Below are positions 4,296-6,561 of a DNA stretch of 6,561 bases, one piece after another. The notes under the pieces were generated by a model that had not been told where the DNA came from, did no database searches, and saw only the letters and a program-made list of their open reading frames with translations. The position numbers and the translations under genes were made by a program. The stretch lies in the NCBI GenBank assembly GCA_023445955.1, contig JAEXJH010000245.1:1-6561 (forward strand), in the 5' to 3' direction. Source of the stretch: Pseudomonadota bacterium. Its GTDB lineage: Bacteria; Pseudomonadota; Alphaproteobacteria; Caulobacterales; Caulobacteraceae. The first letter of the stretch is position 1; every line of letters begins with the position of its first letter.

Positions 4296-5639
4296 CTACA
4301 GCATGTAACCCAGGTCCGATGCGCCGGTCGGATAGGCGAACATGGTGGAGCGAAGGTCGGCGGCGGTCAGGCCGTGGCGGATCGCCAGGCCGAAGAGGTT
4401 GATCACCTCGTCGGCGCCCGGCCCCACAAGATGCGCGCCGAGGACCAGGTCACTGTGCTCCTCGATCAGCACCTTGTGGCCGTAGACCCGCTCGGCCAAG
4501 CGGCGGGCGGTGAACCAGTCCGGCGTCGAGGCGGCGTTGATGCGGAACACCAGCCCGCGGCGACGGGCCTCCGCCTCCGAGAGTCCGACTGCGGCGATCG
4601 GCGGCACGGTGAAGGCAACGCTCGGGACCCCGCGATAGTCCGGCTTGCGCGACGTGCCGTCCAACAGGTTGGCGGCCACCACCCTGGCGTCGTGGCTGGA
4701 GACCGGCGTCAGGGGCGGCCCGACGCCGGCCGCGTCGCCAGCGGCATAGACCCGCGGGTTGGAGACGCTTTGCAGATGGTCGTTTAGCTGCATGCGGCCG
4801 TCGCGCACGGTGACCTGGCCCGCCGCGAGGTCCAATGCGTCGAGGTCGGGCCCGCGGCCTGCGGCGTGCACCACCAGTTCGGCCGGGACAGCGAGGTCCG
4901 GCGCGCCCGGACGGCTGGCATGGACTAGCAGGCCGCCCTGGACCGGCTCGACACGGGTGACCGTAGCGCCGGTCTCGACGGCGATGCGGAGTTCATGGAA
5001 GCGCGGCATGAGCCAGCCGACCAGGTCGGGATCGAAATTCGGCAGCAGCCGCGCAGGCCGTTGCAGGATGGTGACCTCGGCCCCGGCGCGCGCCGCCAGG
5101 TGCGAGAATTCGGCGGCGACGTAGCCGCCGCCGATCAGCACGATCCGGCGCGGGAGGCGTTCAAGCTCCATGAAGGTGTCGCTCGTGACGACCAGTCCCT
5201 CGCCCGGGATGCCAAGCGGGATCGGCCGCGCCCCGGTAGCGATCAGCACGTGGCGGGCCTGCAAGGTCCGGCCGTCCACCTCGATCGTGTCTGGGGCGGC
5301 GAAGCGGGCGAGCCCGTGGACGGCGTCGACGCCCAACTCGGCGTAGCGATGTTCTTGTTTGGCGGGGATGGGATCGGTGAAGGTCCGCTTGAACCCCATC
5401 AGGCCGGGCCAGTCGATCGCTAGGGCGCCTTCGACGCCATGCCCGGCCATGCGCCTGGCCGCGTCGATCGCTTCCTCGCCGCTTACCAGCATCTTCTTGG
5501 GATCGCAGCCGCGGAGCGCGCACGTGCCGCCGAACGGCCGGTGATCGATCACGGCGACGGACCAGCCGGCGGCGCGGACCTTCGCAACGGCAACCTGGGC
5601 CGCCGTGCCGCTGCCGATGACGATCAGGTCGTAGGCCAT
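4296..5639 (-). CDS. Glutathione-reductase-like flavoprotein disulfide oxidoreductase of the mer operon
   Basis: A 447-residue class I pyridine nucleotide-disulfide oxidoreductase. It has the FAD site DLIVIGSGTAA (4-14), the redox disulfide GGTCALRGCDPKK (37-49; C40 and C45), ATGARP (134-139), the NAD(P) fold IGGGYVAAEF (169-178) followed by Q193-R194 and R197 that suggest NADPH, GRGPD (261-265), the second FAD motif VYAAGDAAG (297-305), and a C-terminal dimerisation domain. The protein lacks both the MerA N-terminal metal-binding domain and the C-terminal vicinal cysteines. At the usual H-P-T-x-x-E active-site motif it reads Y436-P-T-G-A-S441, so the His-Glu dyad is missing. It overlaps merB by 16 bases and has GGAG at 5651-5648, eight bases before ATG. 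It therefore belongs to the mer operon and may keep low-molecular thiols or a related substrate reduced (inference). The name merK has, as far as I recall, been used for such genes, but I do not assign it. Confidence 0.85.
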   Translation of the reverse strand: MAYDLIVIGSGTAAQVAVAKVRAAGWSVAVIDHRPFGGTCALRGCDPKKMLVSGEEAIDAARRMAGHGVEGALAIDWPGLMGFKRTFTDPIPAKQEHRYAELGVDAVHGLARFAAPDTIEVDGRTLQARHVLIATGARPIPLGIPGEGLVVTSDTFMELERLPRRIVLIGGGYVAAEFSHLAARAGAEVTILQRPARLLPNFDPDLVGWLMPRFHELRIAVETGATVTRVEPVQGGLLVHASRPGAPDLAVPAELVVHAAGRGPDLDALDLAAGQVTVRDGRMQLNDHLQSVSNPRVYAAGDAAGVGPPLTPVSSHDARVVAANLLDGTSRKPDYRGVPSVAFTVPPIAAVGLSEAEARRRGLVFRINAASTPDWFTARRLAERVYGHKVLIEEHSDLVLGAHLVGPGADEVINLFGLAIRHGLTAADLRSTMFAYPTGASDLGYML

Positions 5640-6403
5640 GGCCGCAACTCCATCCGCATCGGCGCGAAGATCGCGCGGCCGACCTCCAGCGCTTCGGACA
5701 GGCTCAGGCGCACCCCGTCCTGACCGGCGGCCAGGCTGTTCGTGCGCCAGGTCTCCAGGTGAGCGTCATCGCAGAAGAAGGCCTGCAGGGTGCAGAGCGA
5801 AGACGCCGCGCAACCGGCGGCGTAGCGATGGCCGGACCAGACGACGATCCCCGAAGGCTCGACCTGATCCAGTTGGCGGCCGTGGCTCCGTGTGTGGATG
5901 GCGAGCGCACGGGCGCACTGACGGCACGCCGAGCGGACGGTGATGTCGCGCTCCAGCATCGCCCCGACGCCGAGCGCGTCGATGGCGCACATGGCGCCCA
6001 CGGAGAGCCCGCCGGTCTCGACGTGATGCTCAGTCGGACCATCGGTGAACGGATAGGCGCCGCCTATCCGGCCGGCAACGTTGAGAATGAGGAGGTCGCG
6101 CCCGGCCAGACGCCGCAGCACGCTGTCGGTCTCAGCGATGGCGAGTCCGGCCCCGGCGGCGACGTCCGCGGCCTCCGGAGCGTGCCCGCTCATGGCGTAG
6201 GCGCTCAGGACGATGCCGTGGATTCGGCTCTCGGTCTCATCCAGCCCATCCCACTTGGGGCCGATGAAGGCCTCGACGACGGCCCTCAGGGCGTTTTGGG
6301 CCTGTGGTGTCGTGACCGCTCCCCAGTCTGGGATGATCACGCCGCCTCGAAACTCGACGACGGGCCATCCGGTGGCTTCAGCGTGTGAGGTGGGCGTCGT
6401 CAT
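5624..6403 (-). CDS. merB: Organomercurial lyase (alkylmercury lyase) MerB
   Basis: MerB cleaves the carbon-mercury bond of organomercurials in the cytoplasm, giving a hydrocarbon and Hg(II), which passes to MerA. The protein has 259 residues from ATG 6403. The catalytic triad known from plasmid R831b MerB (Cys96, Asp99, Cys159) is recognisable as MCAIDALGVGAML (C139, D142) and SSLCTLQAFF (C204). LDQVEPSGIVV and the late segment LSLSEALEVGRAIF also match the family. It is longer than the 212-residue classical protein by an N-terminal extension, and carries further cysteines (C160, C163 as CRQC; C198; C211). ATG 6403 is preferred because GGAG (6415-6412) stands eight bases upstream; GTG 6424 would add seven residues. 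It follows merA after 34 bases and its end overlaps the flavoprotein gene, so all three are probably one transcript, presumably under MerR control from outside the window. Confidence 0.9.
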   Translation of the reverse strand: MTTPTSHAEATGWPVVEFRGGVIIPDWGAVTTPQAQNALRAVVEAFIGPKWDGLDETESRIHGIVLSAYAMSGHAPEAADVAAGAGLAIAETDSVLRRLAGRDLLILNVAGRIGGAYPFTDGPTEHHVETGGLSVGAMCAIDALGVGAMLERDITVRSACRQCARALAIHTRSHGRQLDQVEPSGIVVWSGHRYAAGCAASSLCTLQAFFCDDAHLETWRTNSLAAGQDGVRLSLSEALEVGRAIFAPMRMELRPWPTT

Positions 6404-6437
6404 CACGCGCGCTCCGCTCGCCACCCAAACTGAACCT

Positions 6438-6561
<124 letters not shown>

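Noticed and set aside
4296..5639. Reading the flavoprotein as a second MerA
   Set aside because: It has no N-terminal metal-binding domain and no vicinal cysteines at the C-terminus, and the redox motif differs. The real MerA C-terminus is at 6438-6561.
5759..6388. Plus-strand frame of 209 codons opposite merB
   Set aside because: merB has its catalytic residues in the minus frame. The plus product has no domain features.

Overview
The window is very GC-rich with strong G/C third-position codon bias. Its protein families (DUF3768, DUF3606, a short XRE regulator beginning MLLTAGQIRAARALL, an IS1182-type transposase, a merA-merB cluster) are typical of plasmids, islands and other accessory DNA of Alphaproteobacteria. 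A Caulobacter/Brevundimonas/Phenylobacterium-like host is my inference; nothing here fixes the genus. No rRNA, tRNA or CRISPR array was seen.

Left part (about 1-2635): two divergent gene groups share a 100-bp control region (1537-1636) that holds two palindromes built from GAACA/TGTTC half-sites. Leftward are a Tat-signal-bearing exported protein of unknown function, a HEPN-like all-helical protein that overlaps it by one base, a hairpin-rich gap (404-586), and a DUF3768 protein whose conserved C-terminus IMLASEY is thrown out of frame by what looks like a single missing base near position 53. Rightward are a short XRE repressor-type regulator that may be leaderless, a DUF3606 protein, a candidate 52-residue peptide with a hydrophobic segment, and a hypothetical protein whose ATG overlaps the peptide's stop (ATGA).

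Middle (about 2669-4233): one insertion sequence carries an intact 475-codon IS1182-family transposase on the minus strand. Its exact ends are not settled; only a short imperfect inverted repeat was found. The transposase start lies in a hairpin whose upstream arm overlaps the predicted transcription start. That arrangement would silence translation from read-through mRNA, as known for IS10 and IS50.

Right part (4296-6561): the distal end of a mercury-resistance operon on the minus strand. In transcription order it has the C-terminus of mercuric reductase MerA (ending in the vicinal Cys pair), the organomercurial lyase MerB, and a glutathione-reductase-like flavoprotein that overlaps merB by 16 bases. 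MerB cleaves the C-Hg bond, MerA reduces the released Hg(II) to Hg(0), and the flavoprotein may keep cellular thiols or a related substrate reduced (inference). The IS lies directly downstream in the same orientation, so transcripts leaving the mer operon would enter it in the sense direction.
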